NCBI GenBank assembly: GCA_001817915.1
Contig: MHJJ01000007.1
Location: forward strand, 20,020-56,507
From: Candidatus Harrisonbacteria bacterium RIFCSPLOWO2_01_FULL_44_18
Lineage (GTDB): Bacteria > Patescibacteriota > Minisyncoccia > UBA6257 > WO2-44-18
Reading direction: 5' to 3'
Length of the DNA stretch: 36,488 nt
How positions within the stretch are numbered: the first letter of the stretch is position 1; each line of letters starts with the position of its first letter. The notes under the pieces were generated by a model. It saw only the letters and a list, made by a program, of their open reading frames with translations. It did no database searches and was not told the origin of the DNA. Of this stretch, positions 5,524 through 12,811 are shown in pieces. A program made the translations under genes and the position numbers.

Positions 5524-5545
5524 AATGATTTTCGAGTGAGGGGGT
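5524..5545 (-). repeat. right inverted repeat of GIY-YIG element 2
   Basis: Exact 22-bp inverted copy of 5245-5266. It begins one base outside the start codon of the GIY-YIG gene. Confidence 0.9.
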
Positions 5546-5602
5546 AAAGGTTTTGTAACCAAAATTTGTTCGCCTCCGGCTCCAAATTTTGGACAAAGCC
5601 CT

Positions 5603-6931
5603 TTACTCTTCCCCGTACACAATCTCCTTCGACGGCACTAATTTTAGATCAGTAGGTAAAGTGAAATAAAACGCACTGCCTCTATCTAAAACCGACTCTG
5701 CCCGGATATTGCCGCCGTGACGGCGGATTATATTTTTAACAATGTAAAGGCCCAAGCCGGAACCCTCGGCGGAAAGTTTCGTAATGTTTTCGCCGCGGAA
5801 AAATTTGGTGAAAAGTTTTTGCATATCCTCTTCGGGAATGCCGACGCCGGTGTCTTTAACGCTTATTTGAATGTAGGGACGGTCTGACAACTTTTGTAAT
5901 TTCACATCAACGCGTCCGTTGGAAATATTGTATCTAATCGCGTTATCCAAAAGATGAGAAACGGCAACTCCCAATTTTTGCGTATCGGCAAAAATGTTAA
6001 TCGCTTCCGCCGGCCTGTCAAAATAAATTTTGACATTGTATTTTCCGGCAATCGCGGAAGCCTCGCCAATTATTTTTTCCAAAAAATCAACGATATTTAT
6101 ATTCTGAAAATTATAACCGAATCGCCCTTCTTCGATTTTAGCGACATCCAAAAGATCATTTACTATTTTCAAAAGTTTGCCGGTGGCTTGCGAACCGGAA
6201 TTAACCAATTCTTGCTGGCTATCGGTTAAAGATTCCTTCTTCAAAGATTCAAAAACCCAATTGGCGGCAGTCAATGGAGTCCGCAGCTGTCGAGAAGCAA
6301 GAGTTATGAATTCACTCTTAGAACGCAGCAATTCTAAATCTCTAGTCCGATCCCGCGCTACCTTAACAAAACCAAGAACTTGGCCATTATTGTCAGCGAC
6401 GCGATTGGTGGTGATCCTAAGATCCAATACCGGCTGATCAAAAGAAAGATCTATAACTTGCGGATAAACTCCGGCTTCCGATCGGCGGACAACCGCCGGC
6501 GCCAGTGAGGGAAAAAACGTCTGGACCAAAAGTTTCAATCGCGGCTCCTTGGCTTGCTCCAAAGAAAAATATTTGCCGATAACTTCCGCGGCTTTAAGAT
6601 TGAAAATTTCTTCGGCGGCTCGATTAAACACTAAAATTTTAAAATTCTGATCATAAGCGACAACACCATCGCGCAAATCGCCGATAATGCTTTCAAACCG
6701 GCTGTGTTCGATTTTGATGTTTAAATTCGCCTTAGCTGATCGCAAACTGCTAAAAATAATAATTACGCCGATGGCCAAAAAAATTCCTAAACTGATTAAG
6801 CTCCATAAAAATGGCAGATAAATAAAATCTATTATTAAAACTGCCAAAACCAAAAACAAAAACACCCAGAAAACCCGCATTTCCGGCAAAGTCGCGTAAA
6901 TTTTAAAATTTGACCAAAAACGCTGAAACAT
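5603..6931 (-). CDS. PAS-domain sensor histidine kinase-like protein lacking the phospho-acceptor His
   Basis: A 442-aa membrane sensor: two N-terminal membrane segments (about 15-60), a PAS domain (about 75-190; VVAYDQNFKILVFNRAAEEI), a HisKA-like dimerisation helix (about 205-270) and a HATPase_c domain (about 310-425). ATP-site motifs are intact: N box LLDNAIRYN, G1 DTGVGIPEED, F box FTKFFRG, G2 GSGLGLYIV. The H box reads LASRQLRTPLTA; the family has His where this has Arg (codon CGA at about 6292), so normal autophosphorylation is not expected. The ATG at 6931 shares its A with the TAA of the polymerase gene (TAATG), which decides the start. No response regulator gene is adjacent. Confidence 0.88.
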   Translation of the reverse strand: MFQRFWSNFKIYATLPEMRVFWVFLFLVLAVLIIDFIYLPFLWSLISLGIFLAIGVIIIFSSLRSAKANLNIKIEHSRFESIIGDLRDGVVAYDQNFKILVFNRAAEEIFNLKAAEVIGKYFSLEQAKEPRLKLLVQTFFPSLAPAVVRRSEAGVYPQVIDLSFDQPVLDLRITTNRVADNNGQVLGFVKVARDRTRDLELLRSKSEFITLASRQLRTPLTAANWVFESLKKESLTDSQQELVNSGSQATGKLLKIVNDLLDVAKIEEGRFGYNFQNINIVDFLEKIIGEASAIAGKYNVKIYFDRPAEAINIFADTQKLGVAVSHLLDNAIRYNISNGRVDVKLQKLSDRPYIQISVKDTGVGIPEEDMQKLFTKFFRGENITKLSAEGSGLGLYIVKNIIRRHGGNIRAESVLDRGSAFYFTLPTDLKLVPSKEIVYGEE

Positions 6932-8289
6932 TATAATTCTGCCCAATTTTCCCCGTATGCTGCCTCTACTTTCAAAGGAATCGCTAATTTGTAAGCTGAC
7001 TCCATTTCATTTTTAATCAGAGCAATCGCTTCTTTAAGAATATCATTGCTGATTTCGAACAACAATTCGTCATGAATGGATAAAAGCAGTCTTGTTTTGT
7101 CATTCCACCAATTTTTCTCTTTCAGTTTTCGCGCGATTTTAATCATCGCTAATTTAATAATGTCCGCCGCCAAACCCTGAATAGGCATATTGATGGCGGC
7201 TCTTTCCGCTTCTCGAGCTATTCGCTGATTCATTGAAATAATCTCCGGCAGCCAGCGTTTGCGGCCATTAAGATTTTCCACGTATCCTAATCGCCGCGTC
7301 TTATCAATGATTTTTTCCTGCCATCGTTTTACTTCCAAGAAATCATTAAAATACTCGCTGATAAAATTCTCCGCTTCTTCGCGGGTCAAACCGGTATTTC
7401 TGGCAAAAGCGTCCGGCCCCATTCCATAAATAATCCCGAAATTCAAAGTTTTGGCGAAACGACGCTGATCTTTGCTGACTTCTTTGGTGTCCACGTTAAA
7501 AACTTGAGAGGCAGTCAATATATGGATATCTAAATCATTTTGAAATGCCTCAATCATTTTAGGATCTCCGGCTACCGATGCCAAAACTCGCAATTCAATC
7601 TGAGAATAATCAAAAGAAGCCAATGTATATCCGCTTTCAGCGACAAATGCTTTCCTTAATTCCGTTCCCCACTTTGAAAGAATCGGGATATTTTGCAAAT
7701 TTGGGTTTTGAGAAGCCAAGCGGCCGGTAACCGTGCCGGTTTGTAAAAATTGGGTGTGAATCCGATGTTTCGCGTCAAGCCCGGCCAGTTTTTTAAGCGG
7801 CTCAACGTATGTCGAACGGATTTTGAACAATTCCCGATATTGCAAAATTAAATCCACGATCGGATGGTTTTTAATTTTCTCCAGCGCTGCCGCGTCCGTA
7901 GAACGTATGCCGGTTTTAGTTTTAGGAACGCCGGCTGTGTCAATTTTTAATTTTTCAAAAAGTATTTCGGAAAGCTGTTTAGGAGAATTAAGATTAAAAA
8001 CCGCGCCAGCCTTTTTATAAATTATTTTAACCAATGCATCCAGCTCTTTCGCCATTTTTTTGGAAAGTCTTTCCAGAATTTCCAAATCAACTTTTATGCC
8101 GATTTTCTCCATTTCTTCCAGAATCGGCGCGAGTGGCAATTCGATTTCGTGAAATATTTTTTCAAGTCCCTCTTTTTTTAATCGTTCTTTCAACTGATTC
8201 CATTCGTCCGGCAATTTTTGTTGCTTATCCGGATTAAGCAACCATTTAGCGATTTCAATTTTCTGACTTTCTAGAGTATCATCTTTCAT
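6931..8289 (-). CDS. polA: DNA polymerase I, polymerase domain (separate gene)
   Basis: Family A DNA polymerase, 452 aa, covering only the Klenow-type polymerase. Motif A DYSQIELRVLA, motif B RRFAKTLNFGIIYGM and motif C SIHDELLFE are intact, so it should be active. Only a remnant of the 3'-5' exonuclease region remains at the N-terminus (AKWLLNPDKQQ). The 5'-nuclease domain is a separate gene immediately upstream (8367-9278) in a different frame. An in-frame stop lies 9 nt before the ATG at 8289, so it cannot be extended. An extended -10 box (8298-8306) ends 8 nt before the ATG, implying an almost leaderless mRNA. Its last base overlaps the kinase start. Confidence 0.95.
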   Translation of the reverse strand: MKDDTLESQKIEIAKWLLNPDKQQKLPDEWNQLKERLKKEGLEKIFHEIELPLAPILEEMEKIGIKVDLEILERLSKKMAKELDALVKIIYKKAGAVFNLNSPKQLSEILFEKLKIDTAGVPKTKTGIRSTDAAALEKIKNHPIVDLILQYRELFKIRSTYVEPLKKLAGLDAKHRIHTQFLQTGTVTGRLASQNPNLQNIPILSKWGTELRKAFVAESGYTLASFDYSQIELRVLASVAGDPKMIEAFQNDLDIHILTASQVFNVDTKEVSKDQRRFAKTLNFGIIYGMGPDAFARNTGLTREEAENFISEYFNDFLEVKRWQEKIIDKTRRLGYVENLNGRKRWLPEIISMNQRIAREAERAAINMPIQGLAADIIKLAMIKIARKLKEKNWWNDKTRLLLSIHDELLFEISNDILKEAIALIKNEMESAYKLAIPLKVEAAYGENWAEL

Positions 8290-8297
8290 TATTTTTC

Positions 8298-8306
8298 AGT
8301 ATACCA
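8298..8306 (-). promoter_or_regulatory. extended -10 element in front of the polymerase gene
   Basis: Minus strand TGGTATACT, 8 nt before the ATG; no good -35 at 16-18 bp. It would give a near-leaderless transcript for the separated polymerase domain. Confidence 0.45.
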
Positions 8307-8347
8307 GCAATGCCGCGATTTATCTTGTATCCGCAACAATACTTACA

Positions 8348-8389
8348 CAATAACATCCTTACATTCTCAAGTTTGTAAGGATGTTATTG
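8348..8389. repeat. palindromic repeat, copy 3, between the two polA genes
   Basis: Perfect 16-bp arms (8348-8363 and 8374-8389) around the loop TTCTCAAGTT. The right arm encodes the last residues (AITSLQT) of the 5'-nuclease gene, and its TGA stop lies in the loop. Confidence 0.9.
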
Positions 8390-9278
8390 CGCTTGTCAAA
8401 CGTTCGACTAAAGTCCTGAAGCCCAGTTCTTCAAAATACTTCGTGAGTTTATCCTTATCCAATGGCTTAATAACTAAATCGCTTAATGACTTAGCGTCTA
8501 TCGGCGCGTCTCGGCGGATGGTGGCCAATTTTTTTGAAAGCAAGGCGATCTCTTTTTGGTTTTGTAATTTTTTCGCGATTTTTGATTCAATCAATCCTAA
8601 ATTTTCAAAAATCCCTTCAACGCTTCCAAATTCTTTAATCAGCGGCGCGGCAGTTTTTGGTCCGACTCCTTTGACGCCCGGAATATTATCCGAAGGATCG
8701 CCGACTAATCCCTTATAATCCGGCAGCTGCGAAGGCTTGATGCCAAAACGCGCCTCTACCGCTTTTTCATCATAAATTTGAGTTTCACTAATGCCGATTT
8801 TTGTCATTTGAGCTAATACTTTTTCATCTTCCACTAACTGCAGGACATCCAAATCGCCGGAGAGAATAATAATTTTTCCTTCGGCGAGTTCAGAACTTTG
8901 CTTGAATTTCTCGGCGAGCGCCCCAATCAGGTCATCAGCTTCAAAGCCGGGTTTTTCGACAATAGTAATGCCAAAATTTTCAAAGACTTCATACATCCGT
9001 TTAATTTGCGACAACAATTCCGGCTTGGTCGGCGGGCGATGAATTTTATATTCTTTAAATTCTTCTTCGCGAAAAGTTTTTTCCGGCCGGTCAAAAGCCG
9101 CGGCGATATAATCGGGCGGCTGGTTGTCCTTTGATAAACTCAAAATTTTCAACAAGATCCCGCAAAGCCCGTAAATCGCGCCAATCGGCTCTCCTCGCGG
9201 CGTCGTCAAAGGCGGCAACGCGTAAAAAAACCGATAGATCAGGGCGCTGGCGTCAATAAGCAAGAGAGTCTTAGGCAT
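8367..9278 (-). CDS. 5'-3' exonuclease (DNA polymerase I N-terminal domain, separate gene)
   Basis: A 303-aa flap/5'-nuclease (FEN-like) that removes RNA primers. PIN-like N-terminus MPKTLLLIDASALIYRFFYA, acidic metal site EADDLIGALA, SGDLDVLQLV, GLVGDPSDNIPGVKGVGPKT (helix-three-turn-helix). Metal ligands look intact. The C-terminus LGFRTLVERL is where the family continues into the polymerase region. Here it ends seven residues later inside palindrome copy 3. The downstream polymerase gene starts 78 bp further on in another frame. The simplest reading is a fused polA split at the domain linker. Confidence 0.93.
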   Translation of the reverse strand: MPKTLLLIDASALIYRFFYALPPLTTPRGEPIGAIYGLCGILLKILSLSKDNQPPDYIAAAFDRPEKTFREEEFKEYKIHRPPTKPELLSQIKRMYEVFENFGITIVEKPGFEADDLIGALAEKFKQSSELAEGKIIILSGDLDVLQLVEDEKVLAQMTKIGISETQIYDEKAVEARFGIKPSQLPDYKGLVGDPSDNIPGVKGVGPKTAAPLIKEFGSVEGIFENLGLIESKIAKKLQNQKEIALLSKKLATIRRDAPIDAKSLSDLVIKPLDKDKLTKYFEELGFRTLVERLTSAITSLQT

Positions 9279-9336
9279 TGATATTTTATAAACCTTATAT
9301 TACCATAATATCGGCTCTTTCCAAAAGGAGGCGGCA

Positions 9337-9558
9337 GTGAAGAGACTTTCGGACAAACAAGTCCGGCAAGCCGCTGATAAAGTTATCAGCCATAAAGGAT
9401 TGCCCTACAGTCAGTCAGAATTCAATATGGCTCACACCAATGCCTGGAACTGGCTTAAAAAGAACGGCGCCACAAAAAGACAAATGAATTTGTTTGAAAA
9501 ACTGGTCAAGGAAGCGCCAACTAAAGGAGGACGATTCAACTGCTACTCCGGAGACTAG
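9337..9558 (+). CDS. small hypothetical protein with strong Shine-Dalgarno
   Basis: A 73-aa basic, probably helical protein (MKRLSDKQVRQAADKVI...). GTG start at 9337 with AAAGGAGG 5 nt upstream. The C-terminal half reads NAWNWLKKNGATKRQMNLFE. No family recognised, no Cys cluster or membrane segment. It is followed by a symmetric terminator shared with the convergent gene at 9614. It stands alone, in the same SD-led style as the GC-rich cassettes, though less GC-rich. Confidence 0.65.
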   Translation: MKRLSDKQVRQAADKVISHKGLPYSQSEFNMAHTNAWNWLKKNGATKRQMNLFEKLVKEAPTKGGRFNCYSGD

Positions 9559-9587
9559 AACCTATTGAAATAAATTCTAGGAAGCAA

Positions 9588-9616
9588 AAAACCACCCGAT
9601 TGGGTGGTTTTATTTA
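9588..9616. terminator. bidirectional terminator between two small convergent genes
   Basis: AAAACCACCC / GGGTGGTTTT around GATT, with T-rich sequence on both strands (TTTTATTTAT on plus, TTTTTTGC on minus). Confidence 0.85.
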
Positions 9617-9859
9617 TAGATCTATCGATGCTTTCGACCAATTCCCATCAGCTAGATGAAACAGATCAAATCCAAGAACGGGCGTATTGCCTAATTGCAA
9701 AACCGGTAAAAGATCTCTCAGATGCGCGAGTTCTTGCCAAGCCTCCTCTTCGCAAGAATAACGCGCGTAGATCACGATTCTTCCGCAACCCTCAACCGTG
9801 GCTCTGGCTCGAATTTCCCAATCGCCTTGCATGAAACTAGACTCTCGGTCACTATCCAT
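9614..9859 (-). CDS. small hypothetical protein
   Basis: An 81-aa protein starting MDSDRESSFMQGDWEIRARA. The ATG at 9859 with GAGAGGGG upstream is preferred to a TTG at 9877. A promoter (9889-9917) with TTGAAA, 17-bp spacer and TAAAAT lies inside the end of tsaE, so the gene has its own transcript, ended by the shared terminator. Mixed alpha/beta composition (GRIVIYARYSCEEEAWQELA); no family recognised. Confidence 0.6.
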   Translation of the reverse strand: MDSDRESSFMQGDWEIRARATVEGCGRIVIYARYSCEEEAWQELAHLRDLLPVLQLGNTPVLGFDLFHLADGNWSKASIDL

Positions 9860-9888
9860 TGCTTGCCCCTCTCTCAATAAGCCTTAAA

Positions 9889-9917
9889 ATTTTAGCGCAT
9901 TTAAGGAGAAATTTCAA
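9889..9917 (-). promoter_or_regulatory. promoter of the 81-aa gene, inside the tsaE 3' end
   Basis: Minus strand TTGAAA (9912-9917), 17 bp, TAAAAT (9889-9894). Confidence 0.5.
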
Positions 9918-10341
9918 TGAGACGCTTATTTTCTTTCGCGCCGTGTTGAAAATTTATCCAAATCGTATTTCTCGGCAAAATTTTTTTGATTTTCTCCGCC
10001 CATTCAATAAGAAGAATATTATGGCGGTCGGCGAGGATTTTCTTGAAACCCAACGATGTTAATTCTTGCGGTTTATTTATTCGATAAGCGTCAACATGCC
10101 ACAATATTCTGTAATTGGTAATCAGTAATTGGTAATTTCTCATAATTAGGAATGTCGGGCTGACTATCCGGCGGCGAATGCCAAGCGCTTTGGCAAATCC
10201 TTGCGCGAATGTTGTTTTCCCGGCGCCTAAATCGCCGACTAAAGCAACAACAGCGGCTTCTGAGTTTTGAGTTTTGAGGATTTTTTTGGCTAAATCAGCG
10301 GCGATTTTTTGAGTTTGACCGCTGCTTTTAGAAATAATCAT
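9901..10341 (-). CDS. tsaE: tRNA threonylcarbamoyladenosine biosynthesis ATPase TsaE
   Basis: TsaE is the P-loop ATPase that cycles the TsaB-TsaD complex making t6A37 on ANN-decoding tRNAs. The 146-aa protein has Walker A VGDLGAGKTTFAQG (about 36-49), the SPTF switch motif (about 61), HVDAYR and EWAEK. Between SPTF and HVDAYR the sequence RNYQLLITNYR is encoded by four tandem heptamers (10109-10136), a low-complexity stretch unlike the rest of the protein. The 3' end overlaps nothing, but carries the promoter of the 81-aa gene. The start overlaps the stop of the upstream gene as ATGA. Confidence 0.94.
   Translation of the reverse strand: MIISKSSGQTQKIAADLAKKILKTQNSEAAVVALVGDLGAGKTTFAQGFAKALGIRRRIVSPTFLIMRNYQLLITNYRILWHVDAYRINKPQELTSLGFKKILADRHNILLIEWAEKIKKILPRNTIWINFQHGAKENKRLIEISP
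10109..10136. repeat. heptamer repeat inside the tsaE coding sequence
   Basis: CTGTAAT TGGTAAT CAGTAAT TGGTAAT: GTAAT or its variants recur every 7 bp (10111, 10118, 10125, 10132). Because 28 bp is not a multiple of three, gain or loss of one unit would shift the frame. Confidence 0.75.
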
Positions 10342-10823
10342 ACCTTTATATCAAGCCTTCTTATTATAAAAATCGATAACGACGCCAAGATCAATCCGGT
10401 AACGATAATCGCCAAAAAAATGTCTAATGAAAAATCTGTTTGAATCACGTTGCCACTCGGTCCCGGCAAATCTTCAAACAATTCCTGTTTTATTTCTTCG
10501 CTTAACTCAACTTTCTTGCCGTAAACCATGCCCTCCGCGGCGCTGCCGCTATAACCAACCTCATCAACCAGCTTCCCGGATGAATCATATAAAAATAAAG
10601 TTTCGCCGTTGTTATTTAAACTGATCTTTGTTGCCGCGTAATCTAAAATCAATTCTCCTTGTCCTATTATGCTTTTCCCATTTAACGAATAAGTCTTGCC
10701 GCTCGCGTCCTTAATTTTCCAACCGCTTAAATTAACGGCCTCGCGGCCATCGTTAAAAAGTTTAATATATTCGCCATCATTATCTTTGCCGACGGGATTG
10801 GGCAAAAACTCTTGAATAATCAT
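10338..10823 (-). CDS. lamin-tail-domain (LTD) protein with C-terminal membrane anchor
   Basis: A 161-aa protein. Residues 1-100 form an LTD-like beta sandwich: IIQEFLPNPVGKDNDGEYIK, then LFNDG..AVNLSGWKIKD and GETLFLYDSSGKLVDEVGY, all typical LTD signatures. A single membrane helix follows at about 133-155 (IFLAIIVTGLILASLSIFII). There is no obvious N-terminal signal, so orientation is uncertain. LTD domains bind surfaces or DNA in other proteins; the role here is unknown. It overlaps tsaE by 4 bp (ATGA) and is translationally coupled. Confidence 0.8.
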   Translation of the reverse strand: MIIQEFLPNPVGKDNDGEYIKLFNDGREAVNLSGWKIKDASGKTYSLNGKSIIGQGELILDYAATKISLNNNGETLFLYDSSGKLVDEVGYSGSAAEGMVYGKKVELSEEIKQELFEDLPGPSGNVIQTDFSLDIFLAIIVTGLILASLSIFIIRRLDIKV

Positions 10824-10862
10824 AATTTATCCTCACGCCCCATGATATCTTTTATATTTCCA

Positions 10863-11192
10863 CTACGTTCGCAAACGAACTGCGTAAGCAAATTGATCAA
10901 AATAAGGCATTAGACCCTGAAGAGAACTTTGATAAAGTTTTCCACCGTATACCGCGTCGCAAAATACTTCTCTTGCTCGGGCAATTTCCCAACGGCGGCC
11001 CTTCCAGCGAGAATCCTCAAGGGTTAAATCAAAAAGCTCTAACGCCCGCTCAACCGCCGCCCAAAATAATTTTTCATCTTTACCCTGTTGACGCGCGGCT
11101 CTTAAAACTTCACTGCCAATGTTACTCAATTGTTCCTTCAAAGAAAGCTCGTACCACCGGCCGGCGGCTAATTCTTTATGCTTGAAAACCAT
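10863..11192 (-). CDS. conserved hypothetical protein (KHKELAAGRW family)
   Basis: A 109-aa all-helical protein starting MVFKHKELAAGRWYELSLKE and including NIGSEVLRAARQQGKDEKLF, ERALELFDLTLED and a C-terminal YQSSLQGLMPYFDQFAYAVR. I recognise this pattern as recurring in Patescibacteria genomes, but know no established function. No Shine-Dalgarno. A 34-bp perfect palindrome lies just upstream. Confidence 0.8.
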   Translation of the reverse strand: MVFKHKELAAGRWYELSLKEQLSNIGSEVLRAARQQGKDEKLFWAAVERALELFDLTLEDSRWKGRRWEIARAREVFCDAVYGGKLYQSSLQGLMPYFDQFAYAVRLRT

Positions 11193-11208
11193 GAAAATTT
11201 ATACAAGT

Positions 11209-11242
11209 GTCATTCTGATGTTCTTAAGAACATCAGAATGAC
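11209..11242. repeat. 34-bp perfect palindrome
   Basis: GTCATTCTGATGTTCTT followed directly by its reverse complement, with no loop. It lies 2 bp downstream of the DUF5674 stop and upstream of the next gene; no U-tract follows, so it is not a clean terminator. Confidence 0.9.
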
Positions 11243-11244
11243 TT

Positions 11245-11595
11245 TTAATCAACGATTAGCTTTTTAACTATATTTTTTATTTTCTCTTTTATTTGGGGGC
11301 TTTCCACGTCGCGCGACCGATTGCCGTAATGCGGCTTCAAATTTATCATAGAATCAAACTCAATCCATTCATTCTCGGATTTTTTTGGATAGATATTAAT
11401 TCCCCAAATGTTTTCTCGCTTTGATCCTTCTTTCTCCGTTAAAACTACCTCCGCATCGGCATGAAGTTCGCCGCCCACGGCCATAATTCCCCGCTCAATA
11501 TCCACAACTGCTTTTACAAAATCGCCGAATTCTTCACTCGCTATCCTCAATAATTCTTCTCTTTTTATTGATTCTCTTACAATTCTGATAGTCAT
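11245..11595 (-). CDS. DUF5674 family protein
   Basis: 116 aa. It carries the DUF5674 pattern: EELLRIASEEFGDFVKAVVD, then RGIMAVGGELHADAE, GSKRENIWGINIYP, EWIEFDSMINLKP and NRSRDVE. Its conserved His, Asp and Glu suggest a small enzyme-like fold, but no activity is established. No Shine-Dalgarno; a symmetric terminator (11717) separates it from ruvB. Confidence 0.85.
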   Translation of the reverse strand: MTIRIVRESIKREELLRIASEEFGDFVKAVVDIERGIMAVGGELHADAEVVLTEKEGSKRENIWGINIYPKKSENEWIEFDSMINLKPHYGNRSRDVESPQIKEKIKNIVKKLIVD

Positions 11596-11716
11596 AGTGT
11601 AATTTTAACATTTTATTATTGCCCGTGACACTTTTTATATTTCTTGCCATCTCTGATGAAATATTAACAAATAATTTGATTTTTCAAAACAAAATTGCCA
11701 AAACTAGAAAAAGCTG

Positions 11717-11747
11717 AAAACCTCCGGAATCCGGAGGTTTTATTTTT
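11717..11747. terminator. bidirectional terminator between ruvB and the DUF5674 gene
   Basis: AAAACCTCCGGA / TCCGGAGGTTTT are perfectly complementary, with TTTTATTTTTAT on the plus side and TTTTC-AGCTTTTT on the minus side. Confidence 0.8.
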
Positions 11748-11769
11748 ATAAGACCTTCAAAGTCTATAG

Positions 11770-12783
11770 CTAAATCAATGTTCCTTCCGGAGGTTTTAAG
11801 CCAAGATGTTCGTAGGCCGCTCTAGTGGCCATCCGACCGCTGGGAGTCCGGCTTAAAAAACCAATGCTCATCAAGTATGGTTCATAAACATCCTCAACAT
11901 TTCCCTTATCCTCGTTAAGAGCGGCCGATAAAGTGGCAACGCCCACCGGGCCGCCATTGAATTTTTTAATAATCGCCTCGAGCAATCGCCGGTCGTGAGG
12001 TTCCAGCCCCAACTCATCAATCTCCAACAGCTCCAAAGTATTCTTAGCCGCTGATTCATCAACAAGTTTAAGATCATGCACTTCCGCGTAATCGCGAACG
12101 CGCTTTAACAATCGGTTAGCTACTCGCGGAGTGAAACGGGAAGCATTGGCAATAAGTTTTATGGCTGCCGGATCAACCTTAAGTCCCAGAAGCTCGCCGG
12201 AACGTTTTAAAATAGCTTCAATGTCCTTTACCTCATAATAATCAAGTTTCAAGGTGGCGCCGAAACGAGAACGGAGCGGCCCGGACAATAAATTGATTCG
12301 AGTAGTCGCGGCTACGAGAGTAAAAGGAGGAAGGTCCAAAGTTAAAGTCCGAGCGCCCGGTCCTTTGCCGACTACCAAATGAAGCTTGCGAGTTTCCATC
12401 GCCGGATATAAAACTTCTTCAATAAGCCGATTGAGCCGATGCACCTCGTCAATAAAAAGTAAATCGCCGCTCTCTAAATTGCTTAACACCGCCGCCAGAT
12501 CGCCCATTTTTTCCAAAGCCGGACCGGAAGTAACTTTAAAATTCGCGCCCAACTCTTTCGCGACCAAATGAGCCAAAGTAGTCTTGCCTAAACCCGCTTG
12601 GCCATAAAATAAAAGATGGTCGCAAACTTCTTGGCGTTTTTTGGCGGCCTCAAGAATGATTTTAAGATTGCGTTTTACTTTTTCCTGACCGACATAATCA
12701 TTCCAGGCGGCCGGACGCAATAAAGAATCAACTGTTTGATCGTTTTTTGGGTTTAATAATGTTTTTCCTTTGGCACTTGACAT
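11770..12783 (-). CDS. ruvB: Holliday junction branch migration ATPase RuvB
   Basis: Hexameric AAA+ motor that drives branch migration with RuvA. 337 aa: Walker A FYGQAGLGKTTLAH (about 60), Walker B LLFIDEVHRL (about 110), sensor TLVAATTR, arginine finger GPLRSRFGA, and the C-terminal winged helix ending GRMATRAAYEHLG. Complete and of usual length. A plus-strand promoter for the ncRNA at 12812 overlaps its first codons. No Shine-Dalgarno. Confidence 0.97.
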   Translation of the reverse strand: MSSAKGKTLLNPKNDQTVDSLLRPAAWNDYVGQEKVKRNLKIILEAAKKRQEVCDHLLFYGQAGLGKTTLAHLVAKELGANFKVTSGPALEKMGDLAAVLSNLESGDLLFIDEVHRLNRLIEEVLYPAMETRKLHLVVGKGPGARTLTLDLPPFTLVAATTRINLLSGPLRSRFGATLKLDYYEVKDIEAILKRSGELLGLKVDPAAIKLIANASRFTPRVANRLLKRVRDYAEVHDLKLVDESAAKNTLELLEIDELGLEPHDRRLLEAIIKKFNGGPVGVATLSAALNEDKGNVEDVYEPYLMSIGFLSRTPSGRMATRAAYEHLGLKPPEGTLI

Positions 12784-12805
12784 AGTGTATTATTTATGCT
12801 AGAAT
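12777..12805 (+). promoter_or_regulatory. consensus extended -10 promoter of the 245-nt ncRNA
   Basis: TTGACA (12777-12782), 17-bp spacer, TAGAAT (12800-12805) preceded by TGC. It is divergent from, and overlaps, the ruvB start codon (12781-12783). Predicted start near 12812. Confidence 0.75.
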
Positions 12806-12811
12806 GAGGCA

